Below, piece after piece: positions 8,103 through 17,131 of a stretch of DNA of 26,760 nucleotides. This DNA is from an uncultured Lachnospiraceae bacterium (GTDB lineage: Bacteria; Bacillota; Clostridia; Lachnospirales; Lachnospiraceae). The notes under the pieces are model-generated. The model was not told the origin of the DNA. It was given only the letters and a program-made list of their open reading frames with translations, and searched no databases. The stretch is from positions 1 through 26,760 of the forward strand of contig CAJUTD010000019.1 of NCBI GenBank assembly GCA_910589635.1, written 5' to 3'. Every line of letters begins with the position of its first letter. The first letter of the stretch is position 1. The position numbers and the translations under genes are program-made.

Positions 8103-9494
8103 TCAATTTTGCCAGCTCAATACGCCCAGCTTTACGCCGCCGTCTTCCAGATGCCCGTTGGCAAAAAGAATCGGGCGTTTATCCCTCTTTCTGTGCATTG
8201 ACAGGGACACAACACACTTACATGCCGCTTCTTTGCTTTCCTGCGGCGGCTTTACCATGATTCTCTTTCCATCCTGCGGCAATTGTACCGTAATCTCCCT
8301 GGTTTCCTGCGGCAGTAAACTGCAAAGATCATCCGGCAGAGTATAGCATTGCCCCAGGAAAAGCACGAGCTCCGCCGGCTCTTTCATCGTAGAAAAGCCT
8401 GTATTCTCGATATAAATTTTGATAGCCAAGTCTTTCTTTCCTGTAAGCTCTGCTTTTCTCACGACAAAGCGATAGCCAAGATGGCATCCAATATAATCAA
8501 ACATATTTTTCTGATTCCAGACGCCGGGTTCTTGGCACAAAGACTCTTTCCACTGTTGCAGACGACGCGCATCGTGCGTACTGTTTAAATAGCTGACCCC
8601 GGTGCTGCGCATCTCTTCTACTATCTCACTTTGGGAGAACTGCGAAACGTTCCCCCGTGCTTTCTCTTGGCTGGGAAATTCTCGAACTTCCAAGGACGCT
8701 TGGGGGGAAACGGACGATTCTAACGCTTCTCCCACCGCTTCACCGCCGTAGGGCACAGCCGCTGCCACCTGTCCTGTAAACTCAATTTCCTCCTCCCTGC
8801 ACCACTGCCCGCGCCAGCCGGCTTCCTCTTTCTTCTGCCAGCCGTAAGTGCCAAGATGGTCCAAAGATCCGAACATCCCATCATTGAACAGACCTACCTT
8901 ATCCCTGCCCGGCGCGACGCCATCATCATGCAGAATCCGCCACTGCTGCGGCGTGCGCACAGCGATGGGAATATCCCCAAGTGATTCCTGCCACGCATAA
9001 AATAACTGCCGCATCCGTCCTTCTGAGAGAAATTTAGAATCATGCATTTCCCCCCAGTTCCCGACGAGGATGCCCTGTACAAGCAGAATATGCTCCTTAC
9101 AATTGCCAATAACAGGACCCAGCTGCTGCATATGCCTTATGACAGTTTTCAGAAAATCCGGCTCGCGTTCCATGCCGCGCCCATCCCTGTCATAGGAAAC
9201 GCGCAGGATTACCTCTTTCCCATTTCTGCCAAAAAATTCTAAAATCTGTCTTAGGTTATCGAGCGCATCCTCTGGCATTGCGTCATCACGGAACGCGCCA
9301 ATATCCACAAGTGCCAACGCGATACTCTCCTGTGCACATAAGCACCAATATAATTCTTCAAAATCCTGCTTTTCTTCGATTGCAAACGAATGAATACGGT
9401 ACCAGCCGCAAGACGGATTATGCAAATATGATGTGCTCTCTGCTAACTCCGCAGCTTCAAACCGGATTTGTTTCTTCTTTCTTATAAAGCTCAT
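8103..9494 (-). CDS. DUF4874/DUF4832 protein without export signal
   Basis: 463-aa paralogue of the protein at 6566-8086. It begins MSFIRKKKQIRFEAAEL, with no hydrophobic signal, so it is predicted cytosolic. Shared motifs in order are NPSCGWYRIHSF, GNWGEM (E149, candidate acid), RTPQQWRI, FNDGMFGS, LGTYG, PYGGE, SYLNSTHD and DYIGCHLGYRF. A Ser/Glu-rich stretch (SSVSPQASLEVREF and onward) of about 25 residues is inserted where the exported copy has LDNEYND. It is the last gene of the long leftward pel operon; its start lies inside the GT2 gene (38-base overlap), which implies translational coupling. A cytosolic version would act on lipid- or nucleotide-linked intermediates, or may be non-enzymatic; neither is shown by sequence. 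Confidence 0.83.
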   Translation of the reverse strand: MSFIRKKKQIRFEAAELAESTSYLHNPSCGWYRIHSFAIEEKQDFEELYWCLCAQESIALALVDIGAFRDDAMPEDALDNLRQILEFFGRNGKEVILRVSYDRDGRGMEREPDFLKTVIRHMQQLGPVIGNCKEHILLVQGILVGNWGEMHDSKFLSEGRMRQLFYAWQESLGDIPIAVRTPQQWRILHDDGVAPGRDKVGLFNDGMFGSLDHLGTYGWQKKEEAGWRGQWCREEEIEFTGQVAAAVPYGGEAVGEALESSVSPQASLEVREFPSQEKARGNVSQFSQSEIVEEMRSTGVSYLNSTHDARRLQQWKESLCQEPGVWNQKNMFDYIGCHLGYRFVVRKAELTGKKDLAIKIYIENTGFSTMKEPAELVLFLGQCYTLPDDLCSLLPQETREITVQLPQDGKRIMVKPPQESKEAACKCVVSLSMHRKRDKRPILFANGHLEDGGVKLGVLSWQN

Positions 9495-10305
9495 TAGACA
9501 GTTTTTCCTCTGTTTCTAATTTGAATACCTTAATGCGGAATACAACCGACAAGATGGAAAAGAACATGCGGAACATGTAGATCACCGGCTTTATCCCGGA
9601 ATGCATACTGAATCCTCTGGTGCGCGGATGCATGACTGCCGGAATTTCGCGTATCTGAAATCCCAAGAGCAGCATCTGCATAATCATATTGGCATCCGGG
9701 TACTTATCGTCAAAATGTCCATATTGGGAATAGTACAACACTGTTCGGCGGTTTAATCCCTGCAATCCGGTGGTAGGGTCCGCGATTTTACGCCCGGTCA
9801 CCATTTTTATCATTGAACGAAACAGCCGGTAAGCGAAATTCTTAACCGCAGTCGTCTCAAAATCGGAACTGCCAGGCATGAACCTGGAAGCCAGCACAAT
9901 ATCAGGCGTTCTACCGCTCTCATCCTTCTTCTTGAGCTCCCGATATATTTCCGCAACATTACAGACGTCATGCTGCCCATCAGCGTCCATTTGGATCACA
10001 TACTGATAATCACGGCGAATGGCATACTTATACCCAAGCTGCAACGCGCTGCCATATCCCAGGTTAAATACATGCGATACCAGCGTATGCTTCCTGTCTT
10101 TGACAACCCAATTTGTAGCGTCCTTTGATGCGTCGTTCATCACAAGCACATCCGCAAACGCCTGGATTTCCGGCTGCTCTAACTTGTCAAGCACCTTTGT
10201 AATATTCTTTTCCTCATTGTATGCCGGAATAATAATCAATACTTCCTTTTGCTCTCTCCCATACATATCCCTAAATATCCTCCTCCATAACTCAAGATTG
10301 CCCAT
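9457..10305 (-). CDS. Family 2 glycosyltransferase, dolichyl-phosphate-mannose-synthase-like
   Basis: 282-aa GT2 enzyme with a GT-A fold. Motifs are VLIIIPAYNEEKNI (about 22-35), NDASKD, the catalytic metal-binding stretch QMDADGQHD, and DPTTGLQGLNRR. The C-terminal MFRMFFSILSVVFRI segment could associate with the membrane. Such enzymes load a sugar onto undecaprenyl phosphate or extend a glycan. The start is uncertain: ATG 10305 has only a weak site, while ATG 10266 (MYGREQKEV) has GGAGG about 12 bases upstream. It follows the GT4 gene by 51 bases and overlaps the downstream DUF4832 gene. The DUF2304 protein two genes upstream belongs to a family often encoded beside GT2 enzymes, which supports a membrane-linked glycosylation module. 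Confidence 0.88.
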   Translation of the reverse strand: MGNLELWRRIFRDMYGREQKEVLIIIPAYNEEKNITKVLDKLEQPEIQAFADVLVMNDASKDATNWVVKDRKHTLVSHVFNLGYGSALQLGYKYAIRRDYQYVIQMDADGQHDVCNVAEIYRELKKKDESGRTPDIVLASRFMPGSSDFETTAVKNFAYRLFRSMIKMVTGRKIADPTTGLQGLNRRTVLYYSQYGHFDDKYPDANMIMQMLLLGFQIREIPAVMHPRTRGFSMHSGIKPVIYMFRMFFSILSVVFRIKVFKLETEEKLSNELYKKEETNPV

Positions 10306-10356
10306 TGCCCGCTTCCCGGCATTGGAAACGCTGCTATATCTCGCCCCTTGCCGACT

Positions 10357-11559
10357 CTATGTCAGTAAATCCCACAACATCTGCATCTCCTGCCCGTTTT
10401 CAAGCTGTTTTTCGGCAGCCGCCTTTGCCAAACGCTCCCTTTTCTGACGATCCTCAATCAAGGATATAATACTCTCGGAAATTCCCGCCGTAGAAAAACC
10501 GCAGAGCACACCGTCAACGCCATTTTCAATTTGTTCCCGGTTGCCATTGCAGTCTGAAGCGACAATAGCACACCCTAAAATCTGTGCTTCTTGAACAGCA
10601 ATGCTTTTCCCTTCAAAACGTGTCGCGTGGACATAAATATCGCACCCCCTATAATACGGATAAGGATTATCCACCGCCCCCAGCAGTTTAAAATCCCGCT
10701 CCAGCCCCAATGCATGAATCTGCTTTTCCAAAGCCTCCCGCTGATCGCCTTCCCCGAGCACATACCAGCGCGCCCGGTAACCTGCATCTTTTATTTTTTT
10801 CATGGCAGACACCGCTATATCGTACGCTTTCTGATATGTAAGCCGCCCCACCGTCAGCAGCCGGATGCCGTCAAACGAATCCGTAAATCCACCCGGAAGG
10901 TCCGCAAGGCCTAAAATCCGCTCACGGTTGACTATATTGTGGAATACAGCCGTTTTTTCCTCCCACTCGGGGTACACGCGCAGGAAATTAGCGCGGACTT
11001 CATCAGAAACTGCAAAAATCCTGTCAAACTTTGCGTAACAATCCTGATCCATCCTCCGGGAATAACCGGCATTGCCATAATCAATATGTACAAATGCCGC
11101 TTTTTTTCTGGCTTTCACATGATCTGCCGTAAAATATGTAGCCCCGCCTTCCAGATAAGCGATCGCAAGATCATATTCCTCCTTGGGGTACTCGCCGCCG
11201 TCGGAAATCATGCGCCAGCACAACTTATCAAACTGGAACTTCTGTCTCTTTTTCATCTCAAATGCCACTGACGTTAAATAATATAATTTTCGCAGCCATC
11301 TGCCATGGCGGAAAAAACTGCGGATAACCGTCTTTTGTATATGACGCCGCCCATGCTGCGAGAGCACAGACGTATCACGGTATGTACGGTTTAGGACCTT
11401 CACATGTTCAGGCAGCTCACGCACCAATTCCCCCTGTCCCAAAACCACATAAAGCGAAATCTCATATTCTTCCTTCGGAAGCCGGCGCATCAATTCCAGC
11501 ATCGCCATTTCCGCCCCCGCACGCCCCAGGGTATTGATGACAAATAAAATCTTTTTCAT
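10357..11559 (-). CDS. Family 4 glycosyltransferase
   Basis: 400-aa GT-B enzyme. The N-terminal acceptor domain starts MKKILFVINTLGRAGAEMAM, with the usual glycine-rich loop. The donor domain begins near LLTVGRLTYQKAYDIAVSAM and contains LGAVDNPYPYYRGCDIYVHA and the E-x7-E motif in FEGKSIAVQEAQILG. It is expected to use a nucleotide sugar on the cytosolic face. It starts one base after the DUF2304 stop codon, so it is tightly coupled within the pel operon. It is additional to PelF, the usual Pel polymerase, and implies a second sugar linkage or decoration. The sugar specificity cannot be read. Confidence 0.9.
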   Translation of the reverse strand: MKKILFVINTLGRAGAEMAMLELMRRLPKEEYEISLYVVLGQGELVRELPEHVKVLNRTYRDTSVLSQHGRRHIQKTVIRSFFRHGRWLRKLYYLTSVAFEMKKRQKFQFDKLCWRMISDGGEYPKEEYDLAIAYLEGGATYFTADHVKARKKAAFVHIDYGNAGYSRRMDQDCYAKFDRIFAVSDEVRANFLRVYPEWEEKTAVFHNIVNRERILGLADLPGGFTDSFDGIRLLTVGRLTYQKAYDIAVSAMKKIKDAGYRARWYVLGEGDQREALEKQIHALGLERDFKLLGAVDNPYPYYRGCDIYVHATRFEGKSIAVQEAQILGCAIVASDCNGNREQIENGVDGVLCGFSTAGISESIISLIEDRQKRERLAKAAAEKQLENGQEMQMLWDLLT

Positions 11560-11560
11560 C

Positions 11561-11938
11561 TTATTCTTTTCCCTCTTTTGCCGAATTTTCCTTTAACTTC
11601 TGCAAGATAATTTCATTCTCCTGATTTAACAGCGACACATGCATGGCAAGCTCTTGATTTTTGCGTAAAAGCTGCGAGATTGCACAACTCAGATAAAAAA
11701 AACTGAATATAATAGCAAGGCTTATTAAGAGGAAAGCCGGAACGGCCTCTATGGGAATCGTCTTGCTCCAATCCGACAGCCCCGGCACTACCCCAAGCAG
11801 GATAAGCACAACGGCAAATGCACTCCAGCACAGCTCAATCCCCACAGTAATCTTCTGGTAAACAAAAGAAATAAAATCCACAACCAGAAGCGCAATCCCC
11901 TCGATAACGGTAATCAAACATAAAATCTGCGCAATCAC
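11561..11938 (-). CDS. DUF2304 small membrane protein
   Basis: 125-aa protein with three hydrophobic segments (about 3-27, 33-53 and 66-90) followed by a likely coiled coil (92-118, QLLRKNQELAMHVSLLNQEN). The pattern (Trp-Ser in TM2, a Pro-Gly-Leu-Ser turn, then TM3 and a heptad tail) matches DUF2304 proteins, which are frequently encoded beside GT2 glycosyltransferases and may anchor or regulate them. The start is GTG, overlapping the pelG stop codon as GTGA, with AGGAGG just upstream in the pelG 3' end. The GT4 gene follows after one base. Confidence 0.8.
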   Translation of the reverse strand: MIAQILCLITVIEGIALLVVDFISFVYQKITVGIELCWSAFAVVLILLGVVPGLSDWSKTIPIEAVPAFLLISLAIIFSFFYLSCAISQLLRKNQELAMHVSLLNQENEIILQKLKENSAKEGKE

Positions 11939-13410
11939 TCCTCCTTCACCATCCTTTCCTCTCTTGCAGCTTCACGCACATCGTATACTTTAGAGGGAAG
12001 TTTCCTACCCTTCCCGTATTCAATCAGGCTCCCTGTACAAAATATATGTTCATCCAAATGTTTTTCTACCCACCGCAGTCTCAGATAGGCAACACACCAG
12101 CCAATCAGAGAACCTACAACAACACCGATACCATACCAGGACTCGGAAAGCCGGGATGCATAAATACTTATGCCCAGCGTAACCGCAACGAAAATGACGG
12201 CCGTAAACATTGCCCCTATCCAGTCGTTGTAATAATAGAGGAAAATGATTGAGGAATACATCAAAAACAATATAAAATACCCGGCCGCCAAACATGGATA
12301 AATCTGCATCACAAGCCCGGAAAACCCATACTGCGGCAGCATGACGACACAAATCAGGAAAATGCAGATAGATATAATAAACTGAATGCGTACCAGATTC
12401 ATCAGCTCCGCCGCCAACTGCCGAAACATCCGCTTTTGCGCATTGCGGATATCCACGGCTCTGCCTCCGATTACCGCCTCGGAATACCCTTTATATTTTT
12501 CGCGGAAATGCATTTCCAACCGGGAAATTAAAATAACCGTCGAAGAAATATTGGTAAACATCGCCAGGCAAGTTGCCATATCATAAGATGGCGCACAGAC
12601 GAAACTATTTGCCACTACCATTTTAATATCCGTTGTCCAAAATACAAAATTATGGATAAAAAGCCCCACGGTATAGAATATATCCGTCATAACCAGCGGC
12701 CACAACTTCTTAAAATAGGAAAGCACTGGCCGATATCTGCCGCTGTTCTTTTTAAAGTAACGTTTCACCATGGCAATCTCCTCACAGGCAATCAGCAGAA
12801 ATCCTGCCGTGAGCGATACCAACATGGAATCCGTTACTGGAATGGAAAAGACATGCACCAGTATCAGTGACATCACAAAGGAGAACGCCATGCCAACGAA
12901 GAAAAAGATAGTAATCTTTTTGTAGTCCTTACAAATTTGTAGATACTTGATGGCGTAAAACACCAGCACGCAAGACACATACCCGCAGAACCCGGTAAAC
13001 ACATATAGTACGCCGACCTTTCCTATCAAAACCTCATAGATACAGAAGGGAATTCCCAGCAGGCTGCTCAAAATCACATTTAGAAACAAGCCAATGTAGA
13101 AACAAGGCATAATATCTTCGTACCGCTCCTCAAAAATCACATCCGACATATATTTTGACAGTACCGAATTAAACGGCGCCGTAGTAAGCAGGGAAAAGAT
13201 AAACATATAGAGGATTGTGCAGGACATCAGCTCACGCGGCGCATAAGATACTTTGGAGAGTTCCAACGCCTGCCCCATCAGCGTAATATTACCGATAACC
13301 AGAAACATTGGCGCCACTGTCACTACCGCACTATACCCGAATCCAATTAAGTCTGATACTAAGGTATTTTTTTCAAAAATCTGATTCAGTCTTACTCCAA
13401 TTCCTGCCAT
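11935..13410 (-). CDS. pelG: PelG, Pel polysaccharide membrane transporter subunit
   Basis: About 491 aa from ATG 13410 (MAGIGVRLNQIFEKN), chosen because PelG proteins typically begin MAGIGF; ATG 13422 is a four-residue-longer alternative, and neither has an ideally placed SD. It has about 12 membrane segments throughout. In Pseudomonas, PelG is a MOP-type membrane protein that works with PelD, PelE and PelF to make and move the polymer across the inner membrane. Recognisable stretches are SYAPRELMSCTILYMFIFS and LTTAPFNSVLSKYMSD. The C-terminus ends in a charged tail (REAAREERMVKEE). It lies downstream of pelF, the canonical order, and overlaps the DUF2304 start by four bases. Confidence 0.92.
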   Translation of the reverse strand: MAGIGVRLNQIFEKNTLVSDLIGFGYSAVVTVAPMFLVIGNITLMGQALELSKVSYAPRELMSCTILYMFIFSLLTTAPFNSVLSKYMSDVIFEERYEDIMPCFYIGLFLNVILSSLLGIPFCIYEVLIGKVGVLYVFTGFCGYVSCVLVFYAIKYLQICKDYKKITIFFFVGMAFSFVMSLILVHVFSIPVTDSMLVSLTAGFLLIACEEIAMVKRYFKKNSGRYRPVLSYFKKLWPLVMTDIFYTVGLFIHNFVFWTTDIKMVVANSFVCAPSYDMATCLAMFTNISSTVILISRLEMHFREKYKGYSEAVIGGRAVDIRNAQKRMFRQLAAELMNLVRIQFIISICIFLICVVMLPQYGFSGLVMQIYPCLAAGYFILFLMYSSIIFLYYYNDWIGAMFTAVIFVAVTLGISIYASRLSESWYGIGVVVGSLIGWCVAYLRLRWVEKHLDEHIFCTGSLIEYGKGRKLPSKVYDVREAAREERMVKEE

Positions 13411-13457
13411 AATAATAACCATGCCTTTCTAGCTGCTTACATAAACTGCGGTAATTT

Positions 13458-15173
13458 TTAAGATTCCTTGTCATCCGTTTTTTCTATATCTGCCCAGCCA
13501 TCAAACGAATCTTCTTCTATATCCGCCCAGTCTTCAAGCGAATCTTCTTCTATATCCGCCCAACTGTCAAACGGCTCATCTCCTATATCCGCCCAGTCTT
13601 CCAGTGATTCCTCTGGTTCCCGCGGCGGCTCTTCCCTTATTCCATCTGCCTCCCGCGGCGGTTCTTCCCTTATTCCATCTGTCTCCTGCGGCAGCTCTTG
13701 CCTTATTCTATCTGACGCATGCGGCAGCTCTTTCCCTGAGCTTACAAATAATCCGTCTTCAAAACCTGTGTATATTTCATCGTACGTCTTCTTCATATCC
13801 GAAATCTTATACTTGTGCATCAGGCGCCGGTAACCATTCTCGCCCATCCTCGTGCGCCGCTCAGAGTTATTGGCAAGCTCTAGGATTGCGTGGGAAATCT
13901 CTTCAATGTTCATAATATGGGTAAGGATTCCGCCTTCCCCAAAATCATCTCCCTCGCCGTACAGCAGCCCGCGGCAATTTCCCACATCTGTGGCAATCAC
14001 CGGCTTATGCGCCGCATAGCTCTCCAAAATAGTCAGAGGCTGTCCCTCGCTGATACTGGTGAGAATTGTCATATCCATACGCCCCAGATAATCCTTAACA
14101 TTAATTCTTCCGGTGAAGACGACGTCTTTAATCTGCATGGCCTCTACGAGCTCAAAACATTCCTCAGCATACTCTTTATCCTCGTCATACGGTCCCATAA
14201 TCCACAATTTCAATTTCGGCTGCCTGGCTTTTGCATAGCCAAACGCCTGAATCATCGTCTTGACGTCCTTAATGGGCGTCACCCGCAGCACCGCGCCGAT
14301 ATTGATATACTTTTCATCCTCCTCCGTCTTAGGCGCCAAACGGTCAAATCCCTGGATATTGATTCCATTTGGCGTCACCACGGTCTTGCCGCCCGGGCAT
14401 CCCAGCTCAATCTGTAACTCCCTGGCATGTTCGTATAGGCTGGTAACCAGATCCGCCTTATCATACGCTAACTTGGACATCTTGCGAAACTGCTCAATCC
14501 AGATATTCTTGTAAATGCCCTTCACCCACTTGGCCTTAATTAATTCCTCTTCCCGCTCCCTGGTGTAAATACCATGCTCCGATATCAGCAGCCGGCTTCC
14601 GTGAAAATAATTTGCCATGCTGCCCAGCACGCCTGCATAACCGGTCGCCACACAGTGGTATAAATCGGCTTTGGGCACATCCATCATCAGCGTATGAAAC
14701 AGCGGCAGGTAAATGGAACGCATCGTCCACAGGAAATCTGAAAATACTACTTGACTGTATTTTAGATTATAGCAATCCATAACTATATGGAAAAAATCAG
14801 GTCCCATCAAGAGCTCATTCAGCGACAAATCCGGTCTGCGGAAAAATTCAAACAGCGTGGGCCAGTCAATTTCCTGATTCAGCACCAGGCTACGGAGTGC
14901 CTTATACTGCTCATTCTTCATCTTTAGGGCTCTCTTCTTCCTGTTATCACACCAATCCTCGTCTTCCAGGTACAGCTCATGCACCTCCGTTAGATTCTCT
15001 GGCAGATCATAGACAAACTTCCCCCGGAAAGAGCGGTTCGCCACAATTGTAAGCAATATGAATTCCGTTTCCGGAAATGAATTGATTAAGCTATGTATCC
15101 AGCTTGATACACCGCCCACCACATATGGATAACATCCCTCTGCAACAATGCAGACCTTCAAATAACCCGCCAT
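13458..15173 (-). CDS. pelF: PelF, Pel polymerising glycosyltransferase with a repeat-rich acidic tail
   Basis: 571-aa GT4 enzyme from ATG 15173 (MAGYLKVCIVAEGCYPYVVG), which has AGGAG about ten bases upstream; ATG 15182 and GTG 15194 are longer alternatives. PelF is a soluble GT-B enzyme that polymerises amino-hexose residues from UDP-sugars. PelF hallmarks are the EGCYPYVVGGVSSWIHSLI start, ISEHGIYTREREEELIKA, VTPNGIN and the E-x7-E motif in SEGQPLTILESYA. The core ends near residue 474, the usual family length. About 97 extra residues follow, made of two arrays of four 11-aa units: first ELPQETDGIRE-like, then DWADIEEDS-like and very acidic with periodic Trp. It sits between the DUF2194 and pelG genes. 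Confidence 0.94.
   Translation of the reverse strand: MAGYLKVCIVAEGCYPYVVGGVSSWIHSLINSFPETEFILLTIVANRSFRGKFVYDLPENLTEVHELYLEDEDWCDNRKKRALKMKNEQYKALRSLVLNQEIDWPTLFEFFRRPDLSLNELLMGPDFFHIVMDCYNLKYSQVVFSDFLWTMRSIYLPLFHTLMMDVPKADLYHCVATGYAGVLGSMANYFHGSRLLISEHGIYTREREEELIKAKWVKGIYKNIWIEQFRKMSKLAYDKADLVTSLYEHARELQIELGCPGGKTVVTPNGINIQGFDRLAPKTEEDEKYINIGAVLRVTPIKDVKTMIQAFGYAKARQPKLKLWIMGPYDEDKEYAEECFELVEAMQIKDVVFTGRINVKDYLGRMDMTILTSISEGQPLTILESYAAHKPVIATDVGNCRGLLYGEGDDFGEGGILTHIMNIEEISHAILELANNSERRTRMGENGYRRLMHKYKISDMKKTYDEIYTGFEDGLFVSSGKELPHASDRIRQELPQETDGIREEPPREADGIREEPPREPEESLEDWADIGDEPFDSWADIEEDSLEDWADIEEDSFDGWADIEKTDDKES
13483..13614. repeat. 33-nt minisatellite A in pelF (acidic WADI units)
   Basis: Four 33-base units are marked by (T/C)CTATATC at 13483, 13516, 13549 and 13582. 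They encode 11-aa units ending in (D/S/G)WADI at the extreme C-terminus of PelF. The constant 33-base period keeps the frame. Confidence 0.9.
13621..13735. repeat. 33-nt minisatellite B in pelF (ELPQETDGIR units)
   Basis: Units are anchored at 13621, 13654, 13687 and 13720 (GCGGCGG or GCGGCAG cores), again exactly 33 bases apart, encoding KELPHASDRIR, QELPQETDGIR, EEPPREADGIR and a partial EEPPREPE. It is adjacent to array A with the same period but unrelated sequence. Confidence 0.88.
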
Positions 15174-15241
15174 TTGCACCATGCTCCTAATCACAACTTC
15201 CTGCCCTCAAGAGGCGTCCGCCTCTTCATGGGACATCAGAA

Positions 15242-17107
15242 CTATTTGTCTTCAAAATAATAATATCTGTCGTGGGCTTCCTCTAATGTCAGCCGCACCT
15301 CCGGCTCCGTCGCAGTCACCAGGTATGCACCGTCCTCTATTTTCTCAAACTCAGCTCCCTTGGCCTGTTCTATCTTCTCCCCATGCGTTCTAAGCACAAA
15401 GCTGGCTTCTTTCTCAAAATTAGAAATGTGAAGAGAAATCACATCTCCTTCCCTCTCCTGCTGATAATCCAGGGCAAGAAACCTGCGGATACGCATATCG
15501 CTCTCAGCGAGAGTAGTCTTTTGAAACACCCTAAATCTTTTCCAATACGTGCTGGTATTGCCCGCATATTTGCGCGACAGCTTTTCCCAGGACTCCTCGT
15601 CACTGGCCGGATGTGCAATAGGGCTGATATCAACCTGAATATTAGAATATCCCAAGGCTGTCTGAATGCTCATCATGCGCAAGTCCTCGCGAAACGTATG
15701 GCTGTAGCCGTCGCAGATACCGCTCTGCCTGACAATCCCGTCCCATTGAAAAGACACAAGCTGCGCAGAATCATCGTAATCCGCCAAGACCGTCCGCACC
15801 TTAGCGAACTTCTTGCGCTTTAGCGCGTCCGCCATCTCTTCATCCGTCATGTTTCCCTGATAAAGTGACAGCACAGAATAATCCGGCACGACCTTATCTA
15901 AAAATTTAACATCCTCATCCAGCTTCCCTGAAATATCTGTTTTCCTGCCATGCGTTCCTGACAGGCCGGCTTCCACATTCTGCTCCTGAAAAAGCTTCAT
16001 ATAATAGACAAGCGTTTCCCCCTCCGGCTTCAAATCATCCGAATAATCCGTCTGAGGTGTAAGCATACACGTCATTTTATTAGAATTCTGCTGAGCCACG
16101 GACACCAGCCCCGGCCACACAATATCACGGTAAACCGCTTTCAGCGGCTGGCTGTAACGCTCCATCATCTTCGCCTCGTTTTCATCCGCTAAATCTGGAA
16201 AATTAAGGACCGTTAAATTCTGAGCATTGATGACCGGGTAGATATCGTATTCTTTCATCTCCAACATCATCGAACTCAAAATACCGATTCCCGCATTGTT
16301 GGAAAGATAGTCGCCATTTACGGCAAACACCATGGCATTCTGGTACTTGTTGCGCCATATAATGGCCGGCAGGTTCTGATTCTTCATAATCACATCCCCA
16401 TTGGACATCATATAGTATTTTTCCATTTCCTCATCTTCCATCATCCCATGCATAAACATCTTAGCGCCGCCGGAAATGCGATACCAAGGCATCACCAGAT
16501 CAAGGTCCTGTTGGGTCTTCTCCATAGTCTCATCCAAAATAAATTCCCGGATCCCCCCCAGCAGAAATCCATCCATAAGCCGAATGCCCTCAACGGTAAT
16601 CTTGTCGCGGATGATCGCGTTGATTCCCACAAGTTTTCTGAGCTTGGGATTCTTGGAAACCTCCACCACATCCGGCAGATTACAGAAAATTAAATTGATT
16701 CCTAAATCTGTATACCCCGCCAGCACAGAAATATCCTTATCCATATCTAAATAAGCCGTATCTACCAGAACCGCTTCCGGCAGATTGGCCTTATCCGGCA
16801 CATATTCCGCCACGGACTTACAGCTTTTGAGGTAGCTCTTCGTGTAGAGACTCCATTGCTTTACCATGCCGCCCACAGAACCATCCTCCTCATCGCCGAT
16901 GTATACGACAAATCTTGCAGATTTCTTAGCATCCGACGCGGAGGGCAGATGGACAGACTGCGCCGTAAATGCACTTTCTGCCGCTTCCTCATATTCATTT
17001 TCCCCATAATTGTTCACGCGGTTCTTAATAATCTCAGGAACCTGGAACATAAACACTACCACCAGCATAATCAGCGTGATAGAAAAAAAGTTTCTGCGGG
17101 ATACCAT
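15242..17107 (-). CDS. DUF2194 protein, PelA-deacetylase-like
   Basis: 621-aa protein with one N-terminal membrane anchor (ITLIMLVVVFMFQVP, about 10-25) and an extracytoplasmic body. It occupies the place of the PelA deacetylase between pelE and pelF in Gram-positive pel loci and resembles DUF2194 proteins that accompany pelF. Residues about 240-470 look like a deacetylase-type barrel (FAVNGDYLSNNAGIGI, MTCMLTPQTDYSDD, LSGTHGRKTDISGK, DISPIAHPASDE). A canonical DDG motif of CE4 deacetylases is not visible, so activity is uncertain; D/H residues in TDYSDD, GTHG and SPIAHPA are candidates. The last ~90 residues look like a beta-sandwich. ATG 17107 has GGAGG seven to nine bases upstream. It probably removes acetyl groups from, or otherwise modifies, the nascent polymer. 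Confidence 0.8.
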   Translation of the reverse strand: MVSRRNFFSITLIMLVVVFMFQVPEIIKNRVNNYGENEYEEAAESAFTAQSVHLPSASDAKKSARFVVYIGDEEDGSVGGMVKQWSLYTKSYLKSCKSVAEYVPDKANLPEAVLVDTAYLDMDKDISVLAGYTDLGINLIFCNLPDVVEVSKNPKLRKLVGINAIIRDKITVEGIRLMDGFLLGGIREFILDETMEKTQQDLDLVMPWYRISGGAKMFMHGMMEDEEMEKYYMMSNGDVIMKNQNLPAIIWRNKYQNAMVFAVNGDYLSNNAGIGILSSMMLEMKEYDIYPVINAQNLTVLNFPDLADENEAKMMERYSQPLKAVYRDIVWPGLVSVAQQNSNKMTCMLTPQTDYSDDLKPEGETLVYYMKLFQEQNVEAGLSGTHGRKTDISGKLDEDVKFLDKVVPDYSVLSLYQGNMTDEEMADALKRKKFAKVRTVLADYDDSAQLVSFQWDGIVRQSGICDGYSHTFREDLRMMSIQTALGYSNIQVDISPIAHPASDEESWEKLSRKYAGNTSTYWKRFRVFQKTTLAESDMRIRRFLALDYQQEREGDVISLHISNFEKEASFVLRTHGEKIEQAKGAEFEKIEDGAYLVTATEPEVRLTLEEAHDRYYYFEDK

Positions 17108-17131
17108 AAGAACTCCTCCAACGCTACACCG

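Noticed and set aside
13483..13735. CRISPR array
   Set aside because: Units are contiguous 33-base repeats with no unique spacers, they are coding, and no cas genes are present.
13468..13833. Ser-rich plus-strand reading frame opposite the pelF tail
   Set aside because: It exists only because the 33-base repeats of pelF are in frame on both strands; no ribosome binding site, and the minus-strand gene is certain.
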